A DNA stretch of 64,000 nt from Alistipes sp. (GCA_017937125.1 JAGBEH010000007.1:389655-453654); one strand, 5' to 3'; positions 17,901 through 27,544 are shown, numbered from the stretch's first letter. Numbers and translations are program-made. The notes: a model not told the origin generated them from the sequence alone.

Positions 17901-18071
17901 CGCGACATAACTTTGAGCGTATCGGGCGAGAACCTCTATCTGTGGAAAAAGTATAACGGTTTCGACCCCGATGTCTCCAGTGAAGGAACATCGTCCACCC
18001 TGCGCCGTATGGACTTGGGTGCTTATCCGAAACCTCGTACCGTTATTTTCAGCCTTCAGATAAGATACTAA
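14961..18071 (+). CDS. SusC/RagA-type TonB-dependent outer membrane transporter (module A)
   Basis: A 1036-residue beta-barrel importer. Signal peptide 1-36 (VAAQAQ), a carboxypeptidase-regulatory-like domain at about 39-112, the VVVIGYG segment at 119-125, then the plug (LQGRIAGADF, IRIRGTRSINASNEPLIVVDG) and a 22-strand-type barrel ending in FSLQIRY. No STN domain is present, so ECF-sigma/anti-sigma signalling is not expected. The ATG at 14961 is preferred to 14925 because it starts the signal peptide. Partner susD follows 14 bases later. Substrate is unknown; the EEP neighbours suggest a phosphodiester-containing ligand. Confidence 0.96.
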   Translation: MNKLSHKLSASVKAVLPIAFLMLLATFAVPVAAQAQEHPVTGTVLDPDGNPLNGATVAVLKTAKGTITDANGKFTVSAKSTDELEFSYLGYKTQTVAVGSRTNISVKMENDSSTSIDDVVVIGYGSVAKKDLTGSVASVKMNDIKDVPVTSVDNALQGRIAGADFMSTSGEPGSTTTIRIRGTRSINASNEPLIVVDGVMDAIHDLNDINSDDIAAISVLKDASSTAIYGSRGANGVILITTKQGLGVKDKVNITFKTDLGFSQLPRHLDIMNASEFAQYRNDLAYFGSDANHPDIGPDTPLSGAIYKDPFALGKGTNWIDEITRTAMYQNYALSLSGNSAKSSYYASFSYNETEGIIQDSGQKRFTGRINLDRQLFKWLKVGYKGSYTWRHNDQNKASIGGTAWYSAAQYLSPMMKPNDNYNPLGTAGQTINTPRALIDLNTYYLERHSTNHAFTVKIEPIKDFVINSTFSYYLYQRHTYRYYPGTLPKKTPSEGGEAYRAEWDEHSFSSETTVGYKLKKKDHSFDILGGFSAYGFGSHNFTLAGSGYMDDAVMWNNMNAVLDKETYSAGTSYSPKTKMSVYARANYNYKSRYYLTVTGRYDGASNFADNYKWAFFPSAAVKWNIANESFMKDVKWIDDLSIRLSAGLTGNDAISVYQSLAAMSSTTGGYLFDESQPVAFYRSRLDSPELTWEKTAAYNAAIDWSMFKGRLNITAEAYMSKTTDLLMSLYVAQQTGYNTRLTNIGSTSNKGIELSIESRNIVKPKFQWSTTLTLSHNKQKVEDIGSEEFISAYNSPGNNSYMMYGYVKGYPLNSLWGFKYGGTWKNADERAENNVTKTYATTTNTDGAPRYYDINHDGKLDRQDLIYQGNADPYLYGGFQNTFHLYGFKLSIYFNYSLGGKIYNFSEFYMAGSIFSNQYRYMANAWHPVRNPNSNIPRAGGKTDAALPSDFMIHDASYLRLKNITLAYTFDLRKKCSWLRDITLSVSGENLYLWKKYNGFDPDVSSEGTSSTLRRMDLGAYPKPRTVIFSLQIRY

Positions 18072-18085
18072 CTTTTATAATTACA

Positions 18086-19609
18086 ATGACAATGAAAATC
18101 AAACATATTTTATATGCGGCCGTAATGGCGGCGATGTCGTTCCAATCGTGTTCGTTGGACGAGGATACGTCGTCGTTGTCTACTCCGGATCATTTCTTCC
18201 GTAAGTATTCCGAGTGCCAGTCGGTAGTCAATGGTTGTTATATTCCGATCAAGTCGATCTATAATTATACGTATATGCTCGCAACGGAATGCGTTACCGA
18301 CATCGCATATTGTCCGTCGGGTACTCTCGACGCGAGTGTGGATATTACTCCTGCCGTGCCTCGTTTCGGTGCGACCGTATGGCAGCAGGGCTATCTCGGC
18401 GTTCAGCGTTGCAACTTCGCCGTTAACGGTATCGAGCGCGCCTATAAAAATGAGGTGCTTAACGATGACCAGTATCATCAGCTGCTTTGCGAGGCCAAGA
18501 CTCTCCGTGCATTCTTCTACTACACGCTGACCTGCTTCTTCGGCGATGTACCATTCTATTTCGACGACGTTACCGACAATGCCGTGCTGCAAAGGATTCA
18601 GGTTCTTCCCCGTATGAGCGCCGTCGAGACCCGCGCGAAGCTGATCGAGGACTTGCAGTCGATCGCTCCTCTGGCTCCGCAGACCCGTACGTCCGACAAT
18701 GAAGGAGACCGCTTGGGTGCATCCTGCGCCTATATGCTCATCGCCAAGATGGCTATGTGGAACAAGGAGTGGGATACGGCTCTGGATGCCTTGAAGGAGA
18801 TAGAAAAGATCTACGGCGATTTCAAACAGTACGATTATGTCGAGAATGTCCTGTTCCGTAACAAGAACACTCCCGAATCGATTATGGAGGTGCAGCATAT
18901 TTACGTACAGGGCGGTTTGAGCTATACCTCGAACGTGGCTTGCATCTGCACGCCGACCCGTGCCGCCAACTCGTGCATCTATGACGGCGTGGAAATCCCC
19001 GAACTGGGCGACCAGGCGACGACGTGGGCGGCAATGCGTCCCAACGTGTATTTCTGCCAGGGTCTTCAGTCGAAGATGGGCAAGGATATTCGCGCTCATT
19101 ATAATATGGCGTGGTCGTATGACGGCAAAGAGTTCAAAAATGTCAATTCACGTCCTTGGATGGGTCCCAAATTCTGGTGTCCCAATATGCAGACCTCAGC
19201 CGACGGCAATAACAACAAGGTGTTCCGTTATGCCGATGCTCTGCTGATGATGGCGGAGTGCTATTACGAGAAAGAGGAGTACGAGACGGCGGTTACGTAT
19301 CTCAATATGACGCGCAATCGTGCGCAGCTGCCTGACTATGTGTTCCGTACGGCTCCGCGTCTTCAGGACGAAATCCGCAACGAACGCGCCCGCGAGCTTA
19401 TCGGCGAGTTCCAGCGCAAGTTCGACCTCGTACGTTGGGGCATATGGTACGATGCGGTTACGGCCAACAGCGACTATCCGTATCTTCAGCTGAATACGGC
19501 CAACAGCCGTATCAAGCCCTGCCACCGCTATTATCCCATACCCGATATGCAGGTTTCCTATTCGAAGAATAACCTCGACAATAAGGAGTATACGGCTTAC
19601 GGCTTGTAA
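18086..19609 (+). CDS. SusD/RagB-type surface lipoprotein (module A)
   Basis: A 507-residue lid protein for the upstream SusC. The lipobox ends at Cys22 (FQSC). TPR-type helical repeats hold landmarks such as LCEAKTLRAFFYYTLTCFFGDVPF and the C-terminal NERARELIGEFQRKFDLVRWG with the ending YPIPDMQ, all typical of SusD. ATG codons at 18086 and 18092 are both possible. It binds the substrate and closes over SusC at the cell surface. Confidence 0.95.
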   Translation: MTMKIKHILYAAVMAAMSFQSCSLDEDTSSLSTPDHFFRKYSECQSVVNGCYIPIKSIYNYTYMLATECVTDIAYCPSGTLDASVDITPAVPRFGATVWQQGYLGVQRCNFAVNGIERAYKNEVLNDDQYHQLLCEAKTLRAFFYYTLTCFFGDVPFYFDDVTDNAVLQRIQVLPRMSAVETRAKLIEDLQSIAPLAPQTRTSDNEGDRLGASCAYMLIAKMAMWNKEWDTALDALKEIEKIYGDFKQYDYVENVLFRNKNTPESIMEVQHIYVQGGLSYTSNVACICTPTRAANSCIYDGVEIPELGDQATTWAAMRPNVYFCQGLQSKMGKDIRAHYNMAWSYDGKEFKNVNSRPWMGPKFWCPNMQTSADGNNNKVFRYADALLMMAECYYEKEEYETAVTYLNMTRNRAQLPDYVFRTAPRLQDEIRNERARELIGEFQRKFDLVRWGIWYDAVTANSDYPYLQLNTANSRIKPCHRYYPIPDMQVSYSKNNLDNKEYTAYGL

Positions 19610-19629
19610 TAATTCGAAACAGTCAGATT

Positions 19630-22224
19630 ATGAAAACAATATTCAATAAACAGAAAAGATCGATCGTCGGTGTGACGGTAGCGTTGCTGGCATTCGCGGC
19701 CGCCATTACCGGTTGTCAGAAAGATTTCGAGCTGGATCTGCCGCTGGCGGTTTCGTCGCGCAATCTGTCTCTGACGAAAGAGGCCGGTTCCACTCACGTG
19801 CTGGTATATTCCAACGGCGAGTGGACGGCGCATCTCACGCGCAATGTGAAGTGGGCGTCTATCAACAAGCAGGAGGGATACGGGAACCATGAAATAGTCT
19901 TCTCGTATTCGGCCAACTACGGTATTTCGCGCAAGGTCGGTGTGGTTTTCTCGAAAGGAGGACTCCGCGATACGGTTATGTTCACTCAGGCGGGTGCGGT
20001 TACCGAGCCGTCGCTCGTGTTCACTAAACCGGCCGTTACGTTGCTTAAGTCATCGTCGGCCGTGAAGTCGGCGATCTCCACGAACCTGCGTTACAGCATC
20101 GATGATATGGAGGCTACCGTTACCTATTACGATGAGAACGATATGCCTAACGACCCCGTCAAGGTCGTCACCCGTGCCGATGCCGAAGGCGAAGAGGGCG
20201 GTGAAGAAGGCGGCGGCGAGGAGGAGACTCCCGTGGCACAGCCCGTAGACCCGTGGATTTCGGATGTCGTAATCACCAGAAGCGCCGTTACGTTCGCTGT
20301 ATCGGAGAACGCGACAGGGTTCCCGCGCCGCGCCGATCTGAATGTCTTTATAGAAGACGCCGACGGCAAGGTTACCAATTCTACGCTGTCGATTACGCAG
20401 GGCATCGCCGATCCCGTGTTCAGACTCGACGAGAGCGAGGTTACGTACGAGGGCTATGCTCAGGATTGCGTAGTAGCCGCTACGAACAATAATATCGAGC
20501 CTTATGCCGACAAGGTGCTGTACGAAGTGGTATACGAGGGCGGCGAACCCGAAGAACCGTGGATCGCAAAACCCGCAATCACCTCGGACGGCCTTACGTT
20601 CAAACTCTTGAAGAACGACACGGAAGCTGCCCGTACGGCCGTTATCAAGCTGACGTACGCCGATGAACTCGGCAATGAGGTGGCGGCCGAGTGCAAGGTA
20701 GTGCAGAAGATGTATCCCGCGGCTGTCGATTTCGCTTCGGTTCGTGCTCTGGCACCCGGTGAGATTGCTCTCCAGCAGTATATCGAAGGTTTCGTCATCA
20801 GCGATGCGGCCAGTGCGAACATATGTTCGAGTCCGCAGACCGCACAGTTCGCGTTCGACCGTTCGGAGAACAAAAAGACCGCTTACATCGAAAGCGCGGA
20901 TGCAAAGTACGGCTTTGCCTTGAAGTTCGCGACGTCGGACGATGCCAAACTTCTCGAACGTTATTCGAAGGTTAGAATCGCCATCAACGGCCTGACGCTC
21001 GAAAAGCACGAAAATCCCGATTATTACACGATCAAGGGTCTGACGGCAGCCAATATTCTGGAAGCGACTACGGCCGACGAGTTCAAGGTCCCCGTCAAGA
21101 CCAAGACTATCGCCGAACTTACGGACGACGATATTTTCACGCTGGTGTCGGTTTCTAATCTGGAGGTTATGTGCAAGGACGGAGCGTATACCAATTCGAC
21201 GGAGGGATACCTTTTCAAGGACGGACATTCACCGTGCGGTACGAGCAGTGCACCGCGTTACGATGTCGTGCCGCTGTTGTGCTACGATATGAACGGCGAT
21301 GCGATAAGGATGCTTACCAACTGCGGCGTTTCTTGGCGTCGTACCGGTGCCGACCTCAAGTGGAACACGGTAGTTCCTCAGGGGGCGGGTACGTTCAAAG
21401 GCGTCGTAGTAGCGGATGACATTGTTACCGTACGTTACGGAAATATCGGACGTTATCAGCTTCGCGCTATGACAGCGGAAGATATTGCCTTGAATGATGC
21501 TCCGTTCGCACAGACTATCGTCGAGTGGAACTGGAATAACCTTAAGACCGACCTCGATCCGGAAATCGGTACGGGTACTATAAATAAGTACGGAGCTTCG
21601 CAGGCCGGTGCTGCCGATTTCAATAACCCGTATCATTGCAACGGCAAGACGGATGAAAAGAACGGTAACGGAACCAATCAGAAAGGTCTGGTAAACCTCG
21701 GCGGTCTCAGGTTGGACAATACATGGTGGGATTTCACCAAGAACGAGGGCAAGTATTTCGATATCGAGTTCTCGACGCAGGGTATCAGCGGTTCGAATAT
21801 GACCTTCGGCATCGTGTGGGGTACCGGCGATATGGGCGGAACCAATATCAAGGCACCGTCGAACTGGAATCTGCTCTACTCGGTAGACGGCGGAGAATCG
21901 TTCCAGCCCGTTCCGAACAGCGATCCTGTCAAGTGCCGTTGCATCGTATGGTGGGATGATACGAAATCAGGCGGAGGAGCGACTCCCAACGATGCCGCTC
22001 CCGGTTTCACCGAGCACCTGCGCAAACTGCCTGCCGAATGCTTCGGCAAGGAGAAGGTAGTGTTGCGTTTGCAGGCTGCAAGCACAGTTACCAATATCAA
22101 TCCGAAAGCCTCGTCCTCGAACTACAAGACGGCTTTGGCGTGCGAAAAGGGAAATATTACCTCTTCGACCACGGCGGCCAATCAGCAGGTTCGTATCGGT
22201 ACGATTACGGTACGCTACAATTAG
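19630..22224 (+). CDS. DUF5689 lipoprotein with BACON domain (module A, first)
   Basis: An 864-residue lipoprotein (ITGC, Cys29). A BACON-like domain spans about 40-120, then a beta domain, a Gly/Glu linker (about 186-206) and two more beta-sandwich segments. The DUF5689 region runs from about 380 to 540 (LQQYIEGFVISD, YGFALKF, LTDDDIFTLVSV), followed by a C-terminal jelly-roll-like domain (about 630-864). DUF5689 proteins recur beside SusCD and extracellular nuclease-like genes in Bacteroidota; their exact function is not settled. Position after susD points to a surface binding lipoprotein. Confidence 0.78.
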   Translation: MKTIFNKQKRSIVGVTVALLAFAAAITGCQKDFELDLPLAVSSRNLSLTKEAGSTHVLVYSNGEWTAHLTRNVKWASINKQEGYGNHEIVFSYSANYGISRKVGVVFSKGGLRDTVMFTQAGAVTEPSLVFTKPAVTLLKSSSAVKSAISTNLRYSIDDMEATVTYYDENDMPNDPVKVVTRADAEGEEGGEEGGGEEETPVAQPVDPWISDVVITRSAVTFAVSENATGFPRRADLNVFIEDADGKVTNSTLSITQGIADPVFRLDESEVTYEGYAQDCVVAATNNNIEPYADKVLYEVVYEGGEPEEPWIAKPAITSDGLTFKLLKNDTEAARTAVIKLTYADELGNEVAAECKVVQKMYPAAVDFASVRALAPGEIALQQYIEGFVISDAASANICSSPQTAQFAFDRSENKKTAYIESADAKYGFALKFATSDDAKLLERYSKVRIAINGLTLEKHENPDYYTIKGLTAANILEATTADEFKVPVKTKTIAELTDDDIFTLVSVSNLEVMCKDGAYTNSTEGYLFKDGHSPCGTSSAPRYDVVPLLCYDMNGDAIRMLTNCGVSWRRTGADLKWNTVVPQGAGTFKGVVVADDIVTVRYGNIGRYQLRAMTAEDIALNDAPFAQTIVEWNWNNLKTDLDPEIGTGTINKYGASQAGAADFNNPYHCNGKTDEKNGNGTNQKGLVNLGGLRLDNTWWDFTKNEGKYFDIEFSTQGISGSNMTFGIVWGTGDMGGTNIKAPSNWNLLYSVDGGESFQPVPNSDPVKCRCIVWWDDTKSGGGATPNDAAPGFTEHLRKLPAECFGKEKVVLRLQAASTVTNINPKASSSNYKTALACEKGNITSSTTAANQQVRIGTITVRYN

Positions 22225-22315
22225 AACATATCGGTTCGGTTTGCGCAACGGGTGCTGCCCGTTGCGCAGGCGGGACGGTAAAATAAAGAGTATTAACACA
22301 TAATAACAGATTGAT

Positions 22316-24793
22316 ATGAACTATCGTAATTCGATATTCAAATTTTTAGGTCTTGCGGGGCTTACCGTCGGTGCCGTAACATGTACGGTGGACGATGCTC
22401 AGGATGTGCCTCTCGTCAAGTTGGGCGCATTGGAAAAGGAGTTCGTCGTGGAGGCCGATGCCAACGAGTTCGACATCAAGATCTATACCAACGGTGCCTA
22501 TCATATCGAACGCACCAATACGGCTGAATGGTTGAATCTTACGTGCGGCGAGACAAAGAACGGCGCTGCTACCATCAAGGCCGAATGCGAATTCAACGGC
22601 GATTTCAAGCGTAAGGCGGGTGTCGTGCTTTGCTCCGATGTCGATGGTCGCCGCGATACGCTTTATGTTAAGCAGAAGGCGCTCGAAGACGCTAAAATCG
22701 TTTTCGGGAATGCGTCCATAACGGTTGCAGGTGCGGGCGGAGAGACTACCGCCGATATCGAGACCAATATCCCGTTCGAGGATATTACAGTCGATGTCGA
22801 ATATGCCAACGAGAAGTATGTCGATTGGATCAAGAAGCTCGAAATCTCGGATTCCGATACGTCGGACCGCGTGCTGACCATCGAGACCGACCCCAATGCC
22901 GAAGAGATGATACCTCGTACGGCTACGGTTTCGTTCTCGTTTACCGACGGTTGGGATGAGACCGTTGCCGTCGAGTTCAACCTTTTGCAGCGTACGGCCA
23001 ACGAAACCCTCGGCCGAGAGATAACGTTCGAGGAGTTCCGCAGGGACTATGCGGTGAACAAAAATATCGACGATTACGTCCTGCTCGACGGTATAGTGGT
23101 CAGCAACAGCAAGAACCGCAATGCAGGCGAGAATCCGCAGACGACTACCTCGGCGATAGACTACACGGTTTCGGACCGCACCGTCTACCTCGAATCTTTC
23201 GACGGCAAATACGGAATAGCGATATTGACCAAGTCGGCCGACGACAATGTTTTCGAGCAGTACGACCACGTACAGCTCCTCATTCAGGGCGCCAAGGGCG
23301 TACTCGTCGAGAACCCCGATCGTTATGAATTGCAGAACGTGACGAAATCTATGGTTACGTCGCGCATTGCAGGTTCGGCTTCGGATGTTCCCGTGAAGGT
23401 GAAGTATATCAGCCAGCTTGCCGATGACGACATTTACACTTATGTAACTCTCAAGGACGTGGAGTTCCCCGTACGCAAGGGTGCGATTACTCCTGTAAAC
23501 GAGGGCTATGCAATAGGCACTGGGGCACATCGTATCAGCAAATATCCGAGACTTTTCCGTGATATCAACGGCGATGCGATGTATATGATGACCAATACCA
23601 ACTGCGCTTATCGCAGCGACGGTACGCGTCTTCCCTACGGTTCTGGCAATATTTCGGGCGTTATCGTTCACGAACGCTTTTCGCGTTTCGAATGGAGAAA
23701 CGGCGCCGACCCCGCCGAGATGGAGGAGGATCTCACGCTCGGATTCATAGGCCGCTATCAGATACGTCACCAGACCAAAGGCGATATTTGGGATAATATG
23801 AACGACAGCGTCGAAGACAGTTTCTCGGCTTTGCTGACCGAGTATCGTTACTGGAACCCCGATCTCGAAAACGAAGTGCAGAAGCCGACTTACGGAACCA
23901 ATGGCTGGCTGACGCATACCTATCAGCCGAAGTACAGCGGCTCCGAAAGCAAGACTTATCTTATGGCTACTTACAATCAGCATATGTGGGGCGGCGGTAC
24001 TTATCCTTATCTCGGACCTGTCGGCAACGGTCCGGATCGTCTGTTCGGAGCCAACTACGGCAACAAGAACGGTTGCGGTATCATTATCGATACGTCTAAG
24101 GAGAGCTGGAACCCGTTGATGGACAAACTGGTAAGCCGCAATCCCGACGGAACGGTTGAGTGGTGCGGTCCGTATGCCGAAGATCCCAATGCTGCCAACG
24201 GCACGGGAGGATGGCCCGGCAATGATGCTATTAAGACAAATTCGGCTCAAATAAATTATAACGGTTCTACGAGTATGCGCGGTAAGGGTAATGCCTATGG
24301 TGGTACGTTTATGGCTTTCGCCAACCACTTCTGGTGGGATGACGATACGAATCGTCCTTATGCGTGGTTGATCAACTTCTCGACCGAAGGCATCGTCACT
24401 TCGCATATCTCGATGCAGATTTCGGTGATGAATACCCAGCAGACGTTCTATTCGCCCCGTTTCTGGTGTGCGGAATGGGCATTGACCGATTCGCAGGACG
24501 CACGCGACGATGCGCAATGGCATATGATCGGCGAATACACCATTCCCGACGTGTCGGTATGGGCCAATACGCTTTATTCGTCGATTACGGCATTCAAACA
24601 TATCAATTTCGAACTGCCGCAGGAGATTCTCGGTCATGAGAACGTTTACATTCGTCTTCGTCCGACGAGCGACATATGCAGCGACGGATCGGATTACGCA
24701 AATGCACGGTTGGAAGACTGCGCCAAAGGCGCGGCACTGGCCGACCAGCACGCAAGTACCTTGGAGTATTTTGCAATAAGATACAACAAGTAA
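22316..24793 (+). CDS. DUF5689 lipoprotein (module A, second)
   Basis: An 825-residue lipoprotein (Cys23 after AVT). BACON-like beta domains occupy about 35-225 (second one with YVDWIKKLEISDSD), DUF5689 about 235-480 (VLLDGIVVSNSKN, YGIAILT, LADDDIYTYVTLKD, VRKGAITPVNEGYA), and a large C-terminal domain about 500-825 closing with LEYFAIRYNK. It is a clear paralog of the protein at 43541-45850, which occupies the same slot in module B. No catalytic residues recognised. Confidence 0.78.
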   Translation: MNYRNSIFKFLGLAGLTVGAVTCTVDDAQDVPLVKLGALEKEFVVEADANEFDIKIYTNGAYHIERTNTAEWLNLTCGETKNGAATIKAECEFNGDFKRKAGVVLCSDVDGRRDTLYVKQKALEDAKIVFGNASITVAGAGGETTADIETNIPFEDITVDVEYANEKYVDWIKKLEISDSDTSDRVLTIETDPNAEEMIPRTATVSFSFTDGWDETVAVEFNLLQRTANETLGREITFEEFRRDYAVNKNIDDYVLLDGIVVSNSKNRNAGENPQTTTSAIDYTVSDRTVYLESFDGKYGIAILTKSADDNVFEQYDHVQLLIQGAKGVLVENPDRYELQNVTKSMVTSRIAGSASDVPVKVKYISQLADDDIYTYVTLKDVEFPVRKGAITPVNEGYAIGTGAHRISKYPRLFRDINGDAMYMMTNTNCAYRSDGTRLPYGSGNISGVIVHERFSRFEWRNGADPAEMEEDLTLGFIGRYQIRHQTKGDIWDNMNDSVEDSFSALLTEYRYWNPDLENEVQKPTYGTNGWLTHTYQPKYSGSESKTYLMATYNQHMWGGGTYPYLGPVGNGPDRLFGANYGNKNGCGIIIDTSKESWNPLMDKLVSRNPDGTVEWCGPYAEDPNAANGTGGWPGNDAIKTNSAQINYNGSTSMRGKGNAYGGTFMAFANHFWWDDDTNRPYAWLINFSTEGIVTSHISMQISVMNTQQTFYSPRFWCAEWALTDSQDARDDAQWHMIGEYTIPDVSVWANTLYSSITAFKHINFELPQEILGHENVYIRLRPTSDICSDGSDYANARLEDCAKGAALADQHASTLEYFAIRYNK

Positions 24794-24802
24794 GTAGGAT
24801 GG

Positions 24803-24826
24803 ATTGGATGATTGGATGATTGGATG
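24803..24826 (+). repeat. three tandem copies of ATTGGATG
   Basis: Three perfect 8-base copies at 24803-24810, 24811-24818 and 24819-24826, directly after the stop of the DUF5689 gene. A 13-bp hairpin follows at once. Confidence 0.9.
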
Positions 24827-24828
24827 GT

Positions 24829-24864
24829 GATGAAGTCGTGGGATTCGGTTTCCACGACTTCATC
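24829..24864 (+). terminator. 13-bp hairpin between DUF5689 and EEP genes
   Basis: GATGAAGTCGTGG at 24829-24841 pairs perfectly with CCACGACTTCATC at 24852-24864, with a 10-base loop. No T tract follows, so it may be a processing or stability element or a partial terminator inside the operon rather than a full stop. Confidence 0.5.
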
Positions 24865-24902
24865 CGAATTAAGGTCGTCCGATTTTCCGCAAGATCGTAT
24901 CG

Positions 24903-25808
24903 ATGATGAAATGTAAGTTTTTGATATGCCTGGCTTTGTCGTGCTGTTTCGGAACCGCTGCGGCTCAGCGCGGTGCGGATTCCGCGGACCGCGATGCGGC
25001 ATTGGAGAAGGCGGCGGCGAAAGCCGATTTGAAATTGATGTCGTTCAATATCCGATATTACAAGAAAGGCGCCGACGGCGATAACTGCTGGGCGAACCGC
25101 AGGGAAGGGGTGCTTGAGATGCTGCGTTCGGAAAATCCCGACATAATAGGATTTCAGGAGCCGCACCGTCCGCAGGTAGACTACCTCAAGGTTCATCTGA
25201 GCGATTACGGTTGGGTGGATATGGGGCGCGATGCGGATACGGACATCGACAGGAAGCCCGATGGCGGCGAACATCTGATGCTGATGTATCGCAAGTCGCG
25301 TTACATACTTCTCGACAGCGGCTTCTTCTGGCTGAGCGAGACGCCCGAGAAAGCGTCGCGCGGGTGGGATGCCATGTGCCGCAGGGTAACGGTATGGGGC
25401 AAGTTCCGCGACCGTAAGACAGGTAAGGAGTTTTACTATTTCGACACGCATTTCGACCACGTGGGGCCGAGTGCCCGCAGGCACGAAGCCGAGATGATGG
25501 CGGCGAAAATGAAAGAGATAGCTGGCGACAGGGCTACGGTATTCGTCTCGGGCGATCTGAATACGACCTACGGCCACGACGCATTGTCCCCGCTGCGCGA
25601 CTGGATGCAGGGCGCACGCGAAACGGCTCCCGTGACCGACGACCTGCCTTCATTCAACGACTGGGGTGCGCGGAATCTGTGGATAGACCACATATTCTAC
25701 CGCCGTGCCAAAATATTGGGTTACAAAACCGTTATGAACTCCGAACAGAAATACGGCGTGCCGTATCTGTCGGACCATAATCCCGTTTTTGCATTATTCA
25801 AATTGTAA
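24903..25808 (+). CDS. EEP-family hydrolase, second subtype
   Basis: A 301-residue exported protein with signal peptide ending near AAAQ (about residue 21). EEP motifs: FNIRYY, GFQEP (metal Glu), YFDTHFDHVG, SGDLNTTYGHD and the final SDHNPVFA. It lacks the NIQNGMW and WPQ motifs of the other EEP proteins here and belongs to the subtype that includes many Bacteroidota phosphodiesterase/deadenylase-like proteins. It is followed 6 bases later by a calcineurin-like enzyme, so sequential phosphodiester then phosphomonoester cleavage is a reasonable inference. Confidence 0.88.
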   Translation: MMKCKFLICLALSCCFGTAAAQRGADSADRDAALEKAAAKADLKLMSFNIRYYKKGADGDNCWANRREGVLEMLRSENPDIIGFQEPHRPQVDYLKVHLSDYGWVDMGRDADTDIDRKPDGGEHLMLMYRKSRYILLDSGFFWLSETPEKASRGWDAMCRRVTVWGKFRDRKTGKEFYYFDTHFDHVGPSARRHEAEMMAAKMKEIAGDRATVFVSGDLNTTYGHDALSPLRDWMQGARETAPVTDDLPSFNDWGARNLWIDHIFYRRAKILGYKTVMNSEQKYGVPYLSDHNPVFALFKL

Positions 25809-25814
25809 GAAGAT

Positions 25815-27485
25815 ATGAAAAGGTTATTTATATTGCTCGCATTGGCTTCGGTTTTTGCTGTCGCGAATGTCGGATGCACGAAATCGGATGAGAAAGACCC
25901 GAACAAGCAGGAGCCGGTCGATCCCGATCCTCCGAAAGAGGATGAAATCGATTGGTCGAAAGTCGATTCCAAAGCTACCGTCCGCGGCGTAGTGCGTTGC
26001 GAGGGTGTCGGCGTGCAGGGTGTGGTTGTTACGGACGGCGTGAATATGACGCGTACGAACAAGCAGGGCGCTTACGGCTTGCGCACCTCATCGGCCAAAT
26101 CCAACCTCGTATATTTGACGGTTCCGTCGGGCTATGAAGTTTCGTCCACGCACGGTTTCATACCGCTGTTCTACCGCAAGATTACTGCGGCGACGAGCGT
26201 GGATAAGGTACAGCAGTTCGATTTCACGCTCAAAAAGCGCAATAACGACAACCATATTATGATAGTGTCGGCCGATATGCATATCCGCAACCGTTCGATG
26301 ATATCTTCCACATCGGCGACGACTCCTTCGATATGCCCGCCCAAGGGCGAACTCGATTCGGTGACTTTCCGACGCACGTACCTCAAGTATTTGAGGGAGT
26401 ATGTGAAGACCTTGCCTGCCGGCGTGCCCGTATACGGGTTGAATCTTGGCGATATGACGCAGGAGACCCACTGGACCAACAGCAAGTACAAAGCTACGCT
26501 GTCGAATTTCGTCACCGTGTGCGAAAGGGGCGGTATGCCTATCCAGATGTTCCACTGCATCGGCAACCACGACCACGATATGGCGGTCAAGGATATAACG
26601 ACCGACGACGATTCGCAGGCCGAACTGGCATATAACGCCGTATTCGGCCCAACGTACTATTCGTTCAACATAGGAAAGGTGCACTATGTCGTTCTGGACA
26701 ATACGCAGTACCGCAATACGGGCGGAAACCGCTCTTACGACGTGCATCTGAATACCCGCCAGATGGAATGGGCGCAGAAGGATGCGAACTATATGACGGC
26801 AGACGTCGAGCGTATAGTCATTGCTTGGCATTGCCCCGCATTCCGTCGTAATTCCGCCGCGTCTTCGCCGCAGCCGCTGGACAATGCGAACGATTTGTTG
26901 AATATTTACAAGGATAAGAATGTGCCCGTGACCATATTGTCGGGACATAACCACATAGCCGAAACCGTAACTCCGCGTGCGGATATGGATGTTACGGAGT
27001 ATACGCATCCCTGCGTGTGCGGTGCGTGGTGGTTCTTCCCGCTGTGCCACGACGGTGCTCCCGCAACGTTTACCCGTTATGATTTTTCGGGCGGTGCTCT
27101 GACGAAACGTCAGAGCGTGAATTTCAACGACGAAAACGAACAGTATTACCGTGTATACAATGCGGGGCAGACCAACGCTTCGGGCAAGGCGGTGATCCGC
27201 ATAAATGTCTGGGACTGGCATACGTCGTGGAAGATAGAGTGTCGCGAAAACGGGGTTGTCGTACCCGCGTCGCAGATCCAGCGGATAAATACTTTCGACA
27301 AGCGTTACGGCGAGGTCCACGATGCCTGCGGCAATAAGATCGATACATTCGATTTCCTCAATAATTATTATACGGACCACATACTCGAATATACGCCGGT
27401 TACGCAGTCGGCCGACATACAGATTTCGGTGCTTGACGAGACCGGAACGCAGCTGTTCGTTATCAATACGAAATTGCAGCAGTAG
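25815..27485 (+). CDS. calcineurin-like metallophosphoesterase lipoprotein
   Basis: A 556-residue lipoprotein (NVGC, Cys21). An N-terminal beta-sandwich of about 50-140 (MetallophosN-like) precedes the catalytic domain with D154-x-H156, GD at 212-213, GNHDHD at 250-255, a later AWHCP and the GHNH motif; a C-terminal beta domain (about 430-556) completes the usual three-part family plan. The complete metal-ligand set suggests an active phosphodiesterase or phosphatase outside the cytoplasm. It is the last gene of module A, followed by a terminator. Confidence 0.88.
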   Translation: MKRLFILLALASVFAVANVGCTKSDEKDPNKQEPVDPDPPKEDEIDWSKVDSKATVRGVVRCEGVGVQGVVVTDGVNMTRTNKQGAYGLRTSSAKSNLVYLTVPSGYEVSSTHGFIPLFYRKITAATSVDKVQQFDFTLKKRNNDNHIMIVSADMHIRNRSMISSTSATTPSICPPKGELDSVTFRRTYLKYLREYVKTLPAGVPVYGLNLGDMTQETHWTNSKYKATLSNFVTVCERGGMPIQMFHCIGNHDHDMAVKDITTDDDSQAELAYNAVFGPTYYSFNIGKVHYVVLDNTQYRNTGGNRSYDVHLNTRQMEWAQKDANYMTADVERIVIAWHCPAFRRNSAASSPQPLDNANDLLNIYKDKNVPVTILSGHNHIAETVTPRADMDVTEYTHPCVCGAWWFFPLCHDGAPATFTRYDFSGGALTKRQSVNFNDENEQYYRVYNAGQTNASGKAVIRINVWDWHTSWKIECRENGVVVPASQIQRINTFDKRYGEVHDACGNKIDTFDFLNNYYTDHILEYTPVTQSADIQISVLDETGTQLFVINTKLQQ

Positions 27486-27509
27486 GGTGAGGCGATATTG
27501 CCGAGTGTG

Positions 27510-27544
27510 AACCGCGTGCTTTCTGAAAGCGCGCGGTTTTTCTT
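27510..27544 (+). terminator. intrinsic terminator of module A
   Basis: AACCGCG-T-GCTTT at 27510-27522 pairs with AAAGC-G-CGCGGTT at 27526-27538 (one G-U pair), followed by a T-rich run. It sits 25 bases after the phosphoesterase stop. Confidence 0.88.
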
